This document shows positions 35,260-44,795 of a stretch of 58,889 nt of DNA, piece after piece. Below the pieces are notes generated by a model that saw only the letters and a program-made list of their open reading frames with translations, was not told the DNA's origin and searched no databases. The position numbers and the translations under genes were made by a program. This DNA comes from Acidobacteriaceae bacterium. GTDB lineage: Bacteria; Acidobacteriota; Terriglobia; Terriglobales; Acidobacteriaceae. Location: assembly GCA_027449545.1 (NCBI GenBank), contig DAIDLI010000210.1, positions 1 to 58,889 of the forward strand, in the 5' to 3' direction. How positions within the stretch are numbered: position 1 is the first letter of the stretch; every line of letters begins with the position of its first letter.

Positions 35260-37485
35260 CTAGTGCACAGGTAGTTTCAGCCCTCTCTTAGCCTCGGCCG
35301 GAGCCGCGCCGTTGAGCCCTTCAGCGGGCTGCCAGGATTGCCGTTGAAGCAATGGTGGCAGACGGTGCGTGCGAGAAAAATCCTGCCGGATGGTGCGGAA
35401 GCGATCGATCTGCGTCTGCATCCTCAATCCTTCCAACTGGTACTGCAGGAGAATGTTGTCGAGAAAGTAGGGATGATTGCCCGCCAACCAAAACGCTCGA
35501 TAGTGCTCCATCAAATAGCTGTTCCGATTGCGGAGATCAAGCAGGAGGCCATCACTGGCGGCGATCCGATCCAGAACGTCGAGTGTCTGGGCAGGGTGAT
35601 TGTCTGCGTTCTCTTGAGCCGTGCGATACAGATCATCGATGTACTTGGTGTAAAGAGATTTCTGCGCCAGGTAATCGAAACGACGGGCGGCCAACTCCAC
35701 GGCATCCAAAAGATCTCCGTTCTGCCTGGCAAGTGATCGGGAGCGACGGACATCGTCAATCACCTGCTCAGCTGAGATGCGCATCTGTGAGGCGGCAGGC
35801 GCGATGGTGAGATAGAGCCGCTGACCGTCGGGCGTAAACGGGTCTGCCCATACCAGTGGATCGATACCGTCTTGAGGTATGACCGTATGCAGTGTGCTGT
35901 AGATCTGGTTGATATCGCTGATCTCGTCCTGAAAATGTTCGCCTTCCGCCCGGTAAAAATCCCAGTCATAGGAGCGAAAGAACTGCTTGTCGTCCATCTT
36001 GTCCTGCCATGCGACAGCGGCTCCATACAGCAGCCCATACCAGGTGTTGTCGAACAGGCTTTCGCCATCATCGTTCCAGGTTGTGTTCATCATCCCGGTG
36101 ATGCCCATCTTCCGTCCCGTCTCGGTAAAGACACGGATATTCGGAAGGGCAACTGTGTAGTTTGGGAAGATGTTATTCCAATTGTCGACTCCGGGAGCAA
36201 CCCAAGTCTCCAGCCCGACATCGCGGAAGGGCTTTATCACAGCAGCAAATTGGCTTGAGGAAAGAGCTTTATAGTTCCACGGCATCGCAATCATGTCATG
36301 GGGGATTTGGCTGAGAAGTTGTGGATAGTGTTGAGCAATGTCTCCCCAGAAAAGCACGCGCCGATGGGCATACTTCATAGCCGAGTTGATCTGGAGCATG
36401 AAGTCCAGGTACACCTGCCCCAGTCCCTTCTGCTCGGCGAGTTGCTTGGTTCGGCCTTGGCCTAACTCGAAGGTTTCATCGGCGCCCATGTGCAGGAATG
36501 GTCCGGGAAACACTCGCACCAGCTCGGAGAGCATGCTGACGGCAAATGGCAATGATCCGGGAGCGGTGGGGGTTAAGACGGTCCCATAAGGAGTTTCTGT
36601 GAGGTCCTTGTATCTTTCCTGGTAGAGCACCTGGTGCAGATGTCCAATCGTCTCCTGCTCCGGAATTACTGTGATGTGATAGCGCTGCGCATATCTGACC
36701 AGTTCTTCCGCTTCGCTGGGGGTCATGCATCCGTCAGGAGGCGCATTCAACGGCATGGCGGGGTAATCGAAGGTGTTTTCAAAGTAGAGCATCAACAGGT
36801 TCTGCTTGTACGAAGCCAGGAGGCGTACCGCGCGTTCCAGATCCTCGAGCGTTGGCACTGCACCCTGACTAAGGCTCACCTGCGAGCCGCGCCAACGGAG
36901 CGACGGCCAGTCAACAATGCGCACCTTGGGCAGGGTTGCGCCGCCTCGAGAGGGAACCAGGAGCTGACGCAGAGTTTGCGCGCCATAAAAAATGCCTGCA
37001 CCAGTCCCGGCGACGACTGCCGCTGCATGCGCATCGACCACCAGCACGTAGCCTTCTTTCTGAGCCGATGGAGGCAAGGTCAAGCCGGCTTCGTGCAGGA
37101 TGCGCTGGCCTTCGGGACTATTCTGCCTGGCCAGGACAATCCTAGCAGCGGGGCTGTTTGACTCGATCGCTGCATGGACATGCTCGATCGTCGCCAGCTC
37201 CTCAACCAGCGTTTCTGCCGCGAAATGGTCCTGGGGGTTTGTGGCGCTGATTGCGAGGGCATGCGACAGAGATAGGGAGCCAGGATGGATGTCCACCTGT
37301 TGCGGATAGGGAATGAGGTGCAGGCTGGTCTGTGCTCTTGACGCCATGGCTATGAGCAGGAGCAGCGGCAGCGTAGCCGCGCTGCGCATCCGGCGAAGGC
37401 ACCGCGTGCCATGGGCGATTCGTCGCAGCGGATAGGGTGAAAGTGGTTTACGCAAAGTGTTGCGGGACGGAGCAGAGAAGTTCAT
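35260..37485 (-). CDS. Beta-N-acetylhexosaminidase, GH20
   Basis: About 741 aa from the ATG at 37485, which has AGGTG nine bases upstream; a GTG at 37497 and an ATG at 37389 directly before the hydrophobic core (LPLLLLIAMASRAQ) are alternatives. The exported protein has a GH20b-like N-domain (LHLIPYPQQVDIHPG ... GAGIFYGAQTLRQLL) and then the GH20 barrel, with the catalytic Asp-Glu pair in FLHMGADETFELGQG (about residues 336-337) and IPEQETIGHLHQVLYQE. GH20 enzymes release terminal GlcNAc or GalNAc by substrate-assisted catalysis. It lies 54 bp downstream of the Asp-box protein gene in the same direction and is probably co-transcribed with it. Confidence 0.9.
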   Translation of the reverse strand: MNFSAPSRNTLRKPLSPYPLRRIAHGTRCLRRMRSAATLPLLLLIAMASRAQTSLHLIPYPQQVDIHPGSLSLSHALAISATNPQDHFAAETLVEELATIEHVHAAIESNSPAARIVLARQNSPEGQRILHEAGLTLPPSAQKEGYVLVVDAHAAAVVAGTGAGIFYGAQTLRQLLVPSRGGATLPKVRIVDWPSLRWRGSQVSLSQGAVPTLEDLERAVRLLASYKQNLLMLYFENTFDYPAMPLNAPPDGCMTPSEAEELVRYAQRYHITVIPEQETIGHLHQVLYQERYKDLTETPYGTVLTPTAPGSLPFAVSMLSELVRVFPGPFLHMGADETFELGQGRTKQLAEQKGLGQVYLDFMLQINSAMKYAHRRVLFWGDIAQHYPQLLSQIPHDMIAMPWNYKALSSSQFAAVIKPFRDVGLETWVAPGVDNWNNIFPNYTVALPNIRVFTETGRKMGITGMMNTTWNDDGESLFDNTWYGLLYGAAVAWQDKMDDKQFFRSYDWDFYRAEGEHFQDEISDINQIYSTLHTVIPQDGIDPLVWADPFTPDGQRLYLTIAPAASQMRISAEQVIDDVRRSRSLARQNGDLLDAVELAARRFDYLAQKSLYTKYIDDLYRTAQENADNHPAQTLDVLDRIAASDGLLLDLRNRNSYLMEHYRAFWLAGNHPYFLDNILLQYQLEGLRMQTQIDRFRTIRQDFSRTHRLPPLLQRQSWQPAEGLNGAAPAEAKRGLKLPVH

Positions 37486-37539
37486 TCGAATCCACACCTG
37501 TCATGCAACCCACCCCATGGTAGGGAGGCTGTTTTTCCT

Positions 37540-38691
37540 TCAGTGGCGATAGAGATCGTTTACCGGAAAGGACATCAATTCCAATTCCGAGAGGCAAGGT
37601 TGATGACCGTGCCTGGTTGAGAATGCCAGCAGAACCTGCTTTTTCACAAAGGCAATGGCTGTGTAACAGTAGCAGCCATCGGGATCTGCGAGCAGGTTCT
37701 GTGCATCGTGCCAGGTTCTGCCATCGTCATGGGAGATAGCGACTGTCAGGGGCGTGCGCCTGCCGTAGCTCGTTGCCGAAGCTCGGTAGGATGCGGGTAC
37801 ATTGGAGTGATCGTTCCAAACCAGCAGCAGATCGCCGGTAGAGGGGATTCGTTTGATGGATGCAGGAGACAAAGGGGAACGAATGCTGGAGGGGATGGGT
37901 ACTGTCCAGTGTTCCCCCTCGTCGCTCGACCAAGATTCGTACTGGCTGCCCATGGAGGTGCGCATGACCATGAAGATGCGCCCGTCTGTGAGTTCTACAA
38001 CGCCCGGCTCCTGCAAACCTGTCTTGCTAGTGGTTGGGCAAATTAAGATGTCCGCACTTCTCCGCCAGGTCTTGCCGCCATCGTCGGAGAGATATGCCAT
38101 GACCTCCCCGCGCTGCACGAACCGGCCCTTCGCGCTGTTCAGTGCGACCGGTATGATGATACGTCCGGAATGAGTTTGGATTACGCGATCATTATTTAGG
38201 ACATAGTAGCCTGCATCATGAATGCATCGTATGGGTGCGCTCCAGGTGCGGGACTCATCCGTGGAGAAGCGGACGTAAACTGCAGCGCTAGCGGAGGACA
38301 GCTTTTGCACATAAAAGAGGGCGATCCTACCATCATGCAGACGCAGGAATGAGACGCTCATCACGTTAATCCCCCGGGGAGAAGATACTATGAGCCGGTC
38401 GGTTCGGCTCCAAGTCGCTCCGCCATCGCTGGAATATCGCCCCACGATCGAAGCGGGAGCGTCATCATTTCCCACCGGTCCCGAAAACTTCGAATAGGCA
38501 AAGAGAATGCGGCCATCTTTGAGTTGGATGAAAGAGCCCTCGGAGTTGCGCGGGTTGTCTGCTCCTGGAGTGAGCAGGGCGACTTGGCGGGCCCCCTCGA
38601 GGAGAGGCTTTTGGGGAGTATCAATGCCCTGTGAAGATGCCAGGGCAACAGATGTCACGGCCGCAAAGTACAAAAAATACCTTTTAAGCAC
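37540..38691 (-). CDS. Exported Asp-box (BNR) beta-propeller protein, sialidase-like
   Basis: 383 aa from a GTG at 38691 with GGAGG seven bases upstream, which leads straight into a signal peptide (LKRYFLYFAAVTSVALASSQG); the longer frame runs back past the operator and is unlikely. Five Asp-box-like repeats are seen: SSDGGATW, STDESRTW, SDDGGKTW, SSDEGEHW and SHDDGRTW. The chain also has SEGSFIQLKDGRILFAYSKF and QEPGVVELTDGRIFMVMRT. These indicate a six-bladed sialidase-like propeller, but the RIP motif of true GH33 sialidases is not evident near the N-terminus, so the activity may differ. Confidence 0.85.
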   Translation of the reverse strand: MLKRYFLYFAAVTSVALASSQGIDTPQKPLLEGARQVALLTPGADNPRNSEGSFIQLKDGRILFAYSKFSGPVGNDDAPASIVGRYSSDGGATWSRTDRLIVSSPRGINVMSVSFLRLHDGRIALFYVQKLSSASAAVYVRFSTDESRTWSAPIRCIHDAGYYVLNNDRVIQTHSGRIIIPVALNSAKGRFVQRGEVMAYLSDDGGKTWRRSADILICPTTSKTGLQEPGVVELTDGRIFMVMRTSMGSQYESWSSDEGEHWTVPIPSSIRSPLSPASIKRIPSTGDLLLVWNDHSNVPASYRASATSYGRRTPLTVAISHDDGRTWHDAQNLLADPDGCYCYTAIAFVKKQVLLAFSTRHGHQPCLSELELMSFPVNDLYRH

Positions 38692-38743
38692 CGGGAAGCC
38701 TCCTATCGGGGAGCAAGTAGACTCTACCATCAAAAATATTCCA

Positions 38744-38772
38744 TTGACAAACTGTCGACAGATGGGTAGGCT
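38744..38772 (+). promoter_or_regulatory. Divergent promoter region with CTGTCGACAG operator (TonB receptor / propeller gene)
   Basis: On the plus strand, TTGACA (38744-38749), 17 bp, TAGGCT (38767-38772), with CTGTCGACAG at 38752-38761 in the spacer. It would drive the TonB receptor at 38805. On the minus strand a weaker TTGTCA-18 bp-TAGAGT pair starts beside the same operator and could serve the propeller-GH20 pair. One operator could thus control both directions. Confidence 0.75.
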
Positions 38773-38804
38773 CGTGTCACGGTTGCAATTTAAGGGAGGT
38801 AAAT

Positions 38805-41800
38805 GTGGCCATCCGATCAAAAACTATTCTCCTGCTCCTGATGCTGGCTTCCCTCTTCTGCTTCAGCATTCCGGGAAGTGGGCAAAATTCCACGGGCTCG
38901 ATCTCGGGGGTCGTTAGAGACTCAACGGGGGCTGTTGTACCTGGTGCCAATGTTCAGGTCACATCGGCCGCAACAGGTTTCTCCAGAGACACAAAGTCTG
39001 ATAGCTATGGTGACTACATCGTTCCGCAACTCCCGATCGGTAACTACTCTGTTACCGTCAAAAAAGCAGGCTTCAAAACCGTATCCTCGACCAATGTCAC
39101 GGTCCGGATCCTGTCGACGGTAGCGGTCAACTTTTCTCTTCAGGTCGGGGGTACCTCGCAAACCGTTTATGTCGATGAGGCTAGTGCGCAGGCTCAATTG
39201 GACACGCAAAGTTCTCAAGCGGGAACCGTCATCGAGAGTAGGCAGATCAACAACTTGCCTCTGAATGTGCGGCAGTTTATGCAGCTGATATTCCTTGCTC
39301 CTATGGCAACTCCAGCCGCAAACGATTACCGGTCCTATGAAACCCCGCGCAATACCCAAGTCCCCGCGGCCGCGGGCCAGATGCCCGAAAATAACAACTA
39401 CCAGATTGACGGTATGGACAATATGGAGACCGGACGAAACAACTGGAACGTTGCGGTCCCAGTCGACTCGGTAGAAGAATTCAGGGTCCAGACGGGCATG
39501 CCTCCCGCTGAGTTTGGTCGCGGAGGCGGTGCGATCATCAATGTCGTGACACGTAGTGGCAGCGATCACTTCCATGGCTCGGCCTATGAATTCGCTCGGA
39601 ATCAGACGTTCGACGCCACCCCTGATTTCGCAATAAAAAAGAGCCCGCTGAATCGAAATCAGTTCGGAGCTTCGTTAGGGGGGCCGATTAGAAGGCAAAA
39701 GCTGTTCTTCTTTGGCAACTATGAAGGACTGCGCCAGTCATCCACGGTCTCTCCGCCGACAGGCCTGGTTCCGACTGCCGCGCAAAGAACTGGCATCTTT
39801 AACTCGACCGTTAACGATCCAAGCACTGGGCAGCCGTATGCAAATAATACGATTCCCTCGCAAGATATCAGCCCCATCTCGCAAAAGCTGCTGGCTCTCT
39901 TCCCCAATCCAAATGTGTCGGGCCAGGCGGGATACAATTACAGCTTCTTCGATGTCCCTACTGTTCAGGATAACTACGACTACTTGGTCTCGCGTGTAGA
40001 TGCGAATCTCGGTCCCAAAGATACTGTCTTCGGACGTTATCTCTACGACAAGGAAGTAAACGGCAATCCCCCGAGACTCCCCGCTCCGGCTTTATCAGGC
40101 GGTTCGCACCTGACCTTGTTCAATCAAGGTGCAGGCGCGCAGTGGAACCACATCTTTTCTCCAAGCGTTCTGAACACCGTATCGGTGAGCTACGAAAGAT
40201 ACCATCAGATTACGACCACACTGAATTCCTATAGACAAGATTTCATCACTCCTGCTGGCATTTCCGATACCTTGTCCGCCACTAACCCGCTGTTCTGGGC
40301 AGTACCCAACATCCAGATCCCAGGGTTTTTGACTCCGTCAGATGCGACACCGAGTACGAGTACAATGAACAACTACCAACTACAGGACGCGGTGGTGGTC
40401 ACGCGAGGCCGGCACACCATCAAAGTTGGCGGCGATTTGCAGCGGATCCAAACAGACATGTTCTTTACAGGCTCCAATGGCTACTGGCAGTTCGGCGGAT
40501 TCTTCACAGGCAACCCATTCGCCGATTTTCTTCTTGGTTACCCTGAGGCGGTGAGTAAAACCCTCGCGGCAACAGCCTGGAATACCTGGATGAACTATGG
40601 CGCCGTCTTTGCTCAGGACGACTGGAGAATTACCCATGCGCTAACGCTGAATATCGGTCTGCGCTATGAGGTCGAAACCGCCATCAATATGTCAGATCAC
40701 TGTGGAATGCAGATGAGCCTTGCAAATGGAAAGGCCACACAGATCATCCCGCAATCCTGCAAGTCGCTCGCGGCAATCCAGAGCTTCTCACAAAATATCA
40801 ACCCGAGCATTCTGCTTCAAACCACGACGCACAATGCCCCCTACAATACCGACTGGCGCGATGTGGCGCCAAGATTTGGATTTGCGTATCTGCTGGGAAA
40901 AAATACGGTGCTGCGCGGCGGATACGGAATATTTTATGCGGACCCGCAGGTTGCCAGCACGGCTTCGAGCAATGATTATGCTCCCGACGACCTGGCGCCA
41001 ATCTGGACCAACAATACATCGACGCCCACGTTCGGGTGGAACCCTGAAGGTGTAGTAACGGGCCCACAGGCGTTGAAGGGAGCTCCCCTCACGGTCTTTC
41101 CATACCTGTCCAGAACCATGCATTATGGCATGGTGCAGCAGTGGAACCTGAACCTGGAAAGAAAGATCAATGGAAATCTGTCGCTGCAGCTCATGTATCA
41201 GGGCAGCAAGGATAACCATCTTCTGATCTTTAATAACGCCGATTGGAAGGCGCCTGGTCCGGGCAACGTGCAGGCGCTCCTTCCTTATCCGCAATATGCC
41301 AGAATTCAAGACTTCGAACCAAGTGGGTTCTCCAACTATAACGGCTTTGCTGCCAGACTCGAACAGGCTCCCTGGCACGGGCTCAATTTCCTACTCTCAT
41401 ACACCTTCGCCAAGTCGCTCGACAATGCCTCGACGATGAATGAAGGTCCGCAGTGGACGAATCCGTATCGGCAAAATTCCAGCGCCTACGGTCCCTCCGA
41501 GTTCAACGTGCCAAATCGTTTGTCAGTCGCCTATAGCTATGTCTTCCCGATCGGCCACGGGCAGACGGTATTGGGGAGCAGTTCCGGGGTCGTCAATCGA
41601 CTTGTCTCCGGCTGGGGCACGCGCGGAATCTATCAATTGCAGAACGGAGTCCCGCAGTCTGCGTCGATGGATCTATCGCGCGAAGGAATCTGTTCCGCCT
41701 CTTGCACCGCACGTCCCAATCAGGTGGCCAATGGAAATTTGCCCCGCAGCCAGAGAACAGCACATCATTTCTACAATGTGAATGCATTCCAGCTCATTCC

Positions 41801-42074
41801 GGCCAACGGCGTTTCCGGAGAGATCGGCAATGCGGGTAGGGATAATCTGCTGGGGCCGCCAACCGACAAATTGGACGCCCAGCTTTATAAGGACACGCCT
41901 ATTCGCGAGAACCAGGACCTCGAGTTCCGCTGGGAGATGTACAATCTGTTGAATCATCCACAGTGGGCCGAGCCAAGCACTAATGCTGAGTCACCCACTA
42001 CCTTTGGTGTTGTCACAAGCGTGGTGCCCCAGTCTTGGCGCATCATGCAGTTCGCAGTGCGGTATTCATTCTAG
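38805..42074 (+). CDS. TonB-dependent receptor with carboxypeptidase-regulatory-like domain
   Basis: 1,089 aa, GTG start with GGGAGG upstream. Signal peptide (TILLLLMLASLFCFSIPGSGQ), regulatory-like beta domain (ISGVVRDSTGAVVPGANVQV ... residues 30-115), plug (about 120-240, ending EFRVQTGMPPAEFGRGGGAIINVVTRSGS), then a large barrel rich in alternating aromatic strands and ending with the terminal Phe of a C-terminal strand (QFAVRYSF). This Oar/CirA-type outer-membrane protein should import the oligosaccharide or conjugate that the neighbouring secreted hydrolases process. It stands behind an operator-bearing promoter and is divergent from the propeller-GH20 genes. Confidence 0.95.
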   Translation: MAIRSKTILLLLMLASLFCFSIPGSGQNSTGSISGVVRDSTGAVVPGANVQVTSAATGFSRDTKSDSYGDYIVPQLPIGNYSVTVKKAGFKTVSSTNVTVRILSTVAVNFSLQVGGTSQTVYVDEASAQAQLDTQSSQAGTVIESRQINNLPLNVRQFMQLIFLAPMATPAANDYRSYETPRNTQVPAAAGQMPENNNYQIDGMDNMETGRNNWNVAVPVDSVEEFRVQTGMPPAEFGRGGGAIINVVTRSGSDHFHGSAYEFARNQTFDATPDFAIKKSPLNRNQFGASLGGPIRRQKLFFFGNYEGLRQSSTVSPPTGLVPTAAQRTGIFNSTVNDPSTGQPYANNTIPSQDISPISQKLLALFPNPNVSGQAGYNYSFFDVPTVQDNYDYLVSRVDANLGPKDTVFGRYLYDKEVNGNPPRLPAPALSGGSHLTLFNQGAGAQWNHIFSPSVLNTVSVSYERYHQITTTLNSYRQDFITPAGISDTLSATNPLFWAVPNIQIPGFLTPSDATPSTSTMNNYQLQDAVVVTRGRHTIKVGGDLQRIQTDMFFTGSNGYWQFGGFFTGNPFADFLLGYPEAVSKTLAATAWNTWMNYGAVFAQDDWRITHALTLNIGLRYEVETAINMSDHCGMQMSLANGKATQIIPQSCKSLAAIQSFSQNINPSILLQTTTHNAPYNTDWRDVAPRFGFAYLLGKNTVLRGGYGIFYADPQVASTASSNDYAPDDLAPIWTNNTSTPTFGWNPEGVVTGPQALKGAPLTVFPYLSRTMHYGMVQQWNLNLERKINGNLSLQLMYQGSKDNHLLIFNNADWKAPGPGNVQALLPYPQYARIQDFEPSGFSNYNGFAARLEQAPWHGLNFLLSYTFAKSLDNASTMNEGPQWTNPYRQNSSAYGPSEFNVPNRLSVAYSYVFPIGHGQTVLGSSSGVVNRLVSGWGTRGIYQLQNGVPQSASMDLSREGICSASCTARPNQVANGNLPRSQRTAHHFYNVNAFQLIPANGVSGEIGNAGRDNLLGPPTDKLDAQLYKDTPIRENQDLEFRWEMYNLLNHPQWAEPSTNAESPTTFGVVTSVVPQSWRIMQFAVRYSF

Positions 42075-42505
42075 AGGGCCCACGTCGACACAATCTGGAA
42101 AGCAATGGCAGGGGGAGCATTGTCACTCTTAAAAAGGGAGGTAATGCTCCTCTCTGCGCTGCTCTTCGATAGATGCATCCGCCGGCGTCGACTGCTCAGT
42201 TGTACAGCGGTGGCAAGAGAAGGCCAGCGTCAGATGATTTTGCGAGAGGGTCAGAATTCCGAAGAGTGGTTGATGTAGCTGATGCGGCGGGTGTCGCGGA
42301 GATCAGAGCAGACTGGGGCCTGTCACACAGGGATTAGGACCGCATGTCCCCTGTGTGATAGGCCCCAGTCTGTTTCAGATCGATGGCAACTCGGATTATG
42401 AAGGCCCTTCTTGGTCCTCCATCGCACGCAGATGGGAATGTTGGATACCTAAGGCCTGTCGCCCTGCTCATCCCCACACCCGAGCGGCAACCAAGAATTG
42501 ATGGG
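42075..42505. other. Intergenic between receptor and regulator genes
   Basis: The 431 bp contain no supported gene. Their main content is a long inverted repeat (42309-42372, listed separately) that could end transcription from both sides, since the receptor gene and the regulator gene converge here. Confidence 0.6.
42309..42372. terminator. 24-bp inverted repeat, likely bidirectional terminator
   Basis: The arms at 42309-42332 and 42349-42372 are complementary over 24 positions with one G-U type mismatch, separated by 16 bp. The arm core is ACTGGGGCCTGTCACACAGG. The repeat lies between convergent genes. Only a short T-run follows on the plus side (ctgtttcag), so an intrinsic terminator is likely but not certain; a small repetitive element is another possibility. 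Confidence 0.6.
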
Positions 42506-43156
42506 CTATATCTTTCCCCACCGCAGCGTTATATGCTCTGAGATCAATGACCTGGCCTTCTCCATCGAGATATCTCCCTGAATGAACTTCATCAAGGGAC
42601 GGTGAGAATCCAGTATCATTTTCATCTGCTCCTGGGGAGATCTCTTAATCAAAGCGAAGGCGAACATAGGAGCCGTTAAACTGCTCAGCGTCTTTTCGAG
42701 AAACTCGTTCCCCGTGAGATTCCAGATCGCGCGATGGAAAGCAAAGTCCAGACGAATGGCTTCTCTCGCGGAGATCACGCCGCTCCTTTCCATCTTTTGC
42801 AATTGCTGCGAAAGCTTCCGCTGGCCTTGCGGGGTCAGAGTTTCGCGGCATAAGATCAATGCCTCGGCCTCAAGTACGAGCCGCAATCGGTTGATCTTCT
42901 GAATGTCGATCTCGTTGAGGCTCACAACAAACATGCCTCGCCGCGGCTGGTGCATGATCAGGCCCTGTTCCTCCAATTGGTTCAGCGCCTCGCGAATCGG
43001 TGCTCGGCTCACCTGCATCTGCCGGCTCAACTCGCTTTCATTTAGACGATCACCTGGCCTGAACTTTCCCGAAAGGATAGCCTCAATCAGAGCTTCGGAA
43101 ATGTTCTCGGAAAGGATGGCTGGCTTTATGCTCAATGTCACTCTATTTGCGCTCAT
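42506..43156 (-). CDS. GntR-family transcriptional regulator, FCD (FadR/VanR) type
   Basis: 216 aa. Winged helix-turn-helix at residues 15-80 (ILSGKFRPGDRLNESELSRQMQVSRAPIREALNQLEEQGLI) followed by an all-helical FCD ligand domain with the metal-binding residues Asp and His in RLDFAFHRAIWNLTGN, His in ILDSHRPLMKFIQGD and His in LISEHITLRW. FCD regulators usually repress sugar-acid, sialic-acid or amino-acid catabolic genes and bind short palindromes of the TGTnnACA kind. The repeated CTGTCGACAG sites around it are the obvious candidates. No copy of the palindrome is seen at its own promoter. Confidence 0.93.
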   Translation of the reverse strand: MSANRVTLSIKPAILSENISEALIEAILSGKFRPGDRLNESELSRQMQVSRAPIREALNQLEEQGLIMHQPRRGMFVVSLNEIDIQKINRLRLVLEAEALILCRETLTPQGQRKLSQQLQKMERSGVISAREAIRLDFAFHRAIWNLTGNEFLEKTLSSLTAPMFAFALIKRSPQEQMKMILDSHRPLMKFIQGDISMEKARSLISEHITLRWGKI

Positions 43157-43689
43157 CAGGGATCGTCCTATCGGTGTGAAAGAGTCTCTTATGGGTCGCT
43201 TAAGCGAGAAGGCGGTATTCTGCGCGAGCCATTCCCACTTTCGGGGGGCAGCGCAGGGCCCCTCCAGTGTACCGCCCGATTACACATCTGGAAACCAAAA
43301 AAGACTCCTCTTGATTTAGGGCTGGATTGCCCAGATCCTATCCGGGGCGGAACACGCGGGACGGGAGCTGAGTCATCTTGGAGAATGGCCTTGGAGCACT
43401 GGAGCCGCGCCAAACCTACAGCGTTGGCATAGGATTTGCGCCGTGTAGCGGGTCAATGACTTCTGGCTGAAATTGCCGAAAGTGGTCACGTCGCGGATTA
43501 GCTAGTCGAGACCGACCGAGCATGATGCTCCAGGGAAATGCCCAAGCTTCAATACACTCTGAACAATCATCCAATGGATGCTATCAGGCCGAAGTAGGCT
43601 TCGCCGCCAGGTTTGGGACGTGTGTAGAGTGCCACCGACGTCGACTGAGTTCAGTTGTGGAGCACAAGCGAACGTGCGGCCATTGTCTT
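43157..43689. other. Intergenic, no gene seen
   Basis: The 533 bp between the regulator start and the end of the dapA-like gene have only short frames without motifs or ribosome-binding sites (for example 43502-43693 minus). The promoter of the regulator should lie near 43160-43250, but no clear -35/-10 pair was found. Confidence 0.45.
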
Positions 43690-44604
43690 TCATCCGACTA
43701 GATAAGGTGGCTTGAGATGCTGTGCCAAAATCGCATGTACCTTGGCCTTTTCCTCAGGCGTCAGTGCGGATACGTAAGGTTCTCCGGCAATACGTTCACA
43801 AATTCCCAGATAGCGCAGTGCTTCTTCAAACGCGCTCCATACCCCCCCATTACGAAAAATCTGCCAAATTTCAATGAGTATCTTTTGGCAGCGGTTGGCT
43901 CGATCTATATCTCCGTTGCAGAATGCTTCAAAAAGCTCAACTGCGACCTGCGGACAAAGGTTGTGGACGCCACCTACGCACCCTGCAACTCCCATCTGAA
44001 GCCCAACCACAATGAGGAACTCGCTCCCAGTCAGGACAGAAAAGCCGTCTTCTTGACCGATGAGATCTAGAAGCAATTGGAGGTTGATGCAGTCTTGGTT
44101 GCTTTCCTTGATTCCGACAAGATTCGGAATCCTCGAACGAAGCTGGCAGACTGTCTCAGGGTGGATCGGATTCTTAGTCAACGCTGGATTGTCATAGATC
44201 AAAATGGGCAGGTCGACAGAGGCGGCAATTTCAGAAAAGTAGCGAATCAGCTGATCCTGGGTGGCGAGATAAAATAGTGGGGCGAGGACGGACAGGTGCG
44301 TTATGCCAGCACGGGCGATTTCGCGAGCCCGAGCCACCGCTCGAGCCGTGCTGAGTTCCCCGAGCCCCGCCATGACCGGTACTCTTCCGTTCACCACTTC
44401 GACCACAGTTTCGATCCCTCGAATTTGTTCGGCGTCCGTTAAGAATGCAAATCCACCCATTGAGCCGTTGGCGAAGACGCCGTGAACACCGGCATCAAGA
44501 ATGTAGCGGGTTAACCGCCGAAGGCCGGCAGCATCTACTGCGCCATTTGCATCGAGAGGAGTACCGATTGGGGGTATTACACCGGAGAGGGGTCGATATC
44601 TCAT
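43690..44604 (-). CDS. DapA/NanA-family lyase (class I aldolase)
   Basis: 304 aa. It has the DHDPS-family fold markers: VIPPIGTPLDANGAVD, GVFANGSMGGFAFLT (phosphate or carboxylate loop), PVMAGLGELSTARA, Tyr in LPILIYDNPALTKN, the Schiff-base Lys in LVGIKESNQD, and VLTGSEF. The family splits keto acids such as N-acetylneuraminate or 2-keto-3-deoxy-sugar acids to pyruvate. True lysine synthesis is unlikely in this catabolic setting. The start codon lies four bases from the operator and about five bases from the predicted transcription start, so the mRNA is expected to be nearly leaderless. Confidence 0.9.
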   Translation of the reverse strand: MRYRPLSGVIPPIGTPLDANGAVDAAGLRRLTRYILDAGVHGVFANGSMGGFAFLTDAEQIRGIETVVEVVNGRVPVMAGLGELSTARAVARAREIARAGITHLSVLAPLFYLATQDQLIRYFSEIAASVDLPILIYDNPALTKNPIHPETVCQLRSRIPNLVGIKESNQDCINLQLLLDLIGQEDGFSVLTGSEFLIVVGLQMGVAGCVGGVHNLCPQVAVELFEAFCNGDIDRANRCQKILIEIWQIFRNGGVWSAFEEALRYLGICERIAGEPYVSALTPEEKAKVHAILAQHLKPPYLVG

Positions 44605-44607
44605 AAA

Positions 44608-44644
44608 CTGTCGACAGAATACTCGTTTCCAGGTGGCATGTCAA
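44608..44644 (-). promoter_or_regulatory. Promoter with CTGTCGACAG operator for the dapA-like gene
   Basis: On the minus strand, TTGACA (44639-44644), 17 bp, TATTCT (44616-44621): a near-consensus sigma-70 promoter. The palindrome CTGTCGACAG (44608-44617) overlaps the -10 box and covers the expected transcription start. The ATG follows at 44604, and no Shine-Dalgarno sequence fits between. Confidence 0.82.
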
Positions 44645-44795
44645 GTGGTGATCAGCGATCGGGGGAGGGGAGGATTTTGTTAGTGAGGTCTGGTTGGCAG
44701 GATGCCAGAATGCGCGAAACCTCACTAAGAGTCAATGGCTTACGCGATGTGCGAGCTCTTTGAGCGGGTACTGTACGGCACGCCAGAATGCGCGC

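Noticed and set aside
39109..39121. Sixth possible operator (ctgtcgacgg)
   Set aside because: Only one half of the palindrome is kept and it lies inside the receptor coding region, away from any promoter.
43502..43693. 63-codon minus-strand frame ahead of the regulator
   Set aside because: No ribosome-binding site or family motif; a short stretch resembles sequence near 23.94 kb, but too little to call a repeat.
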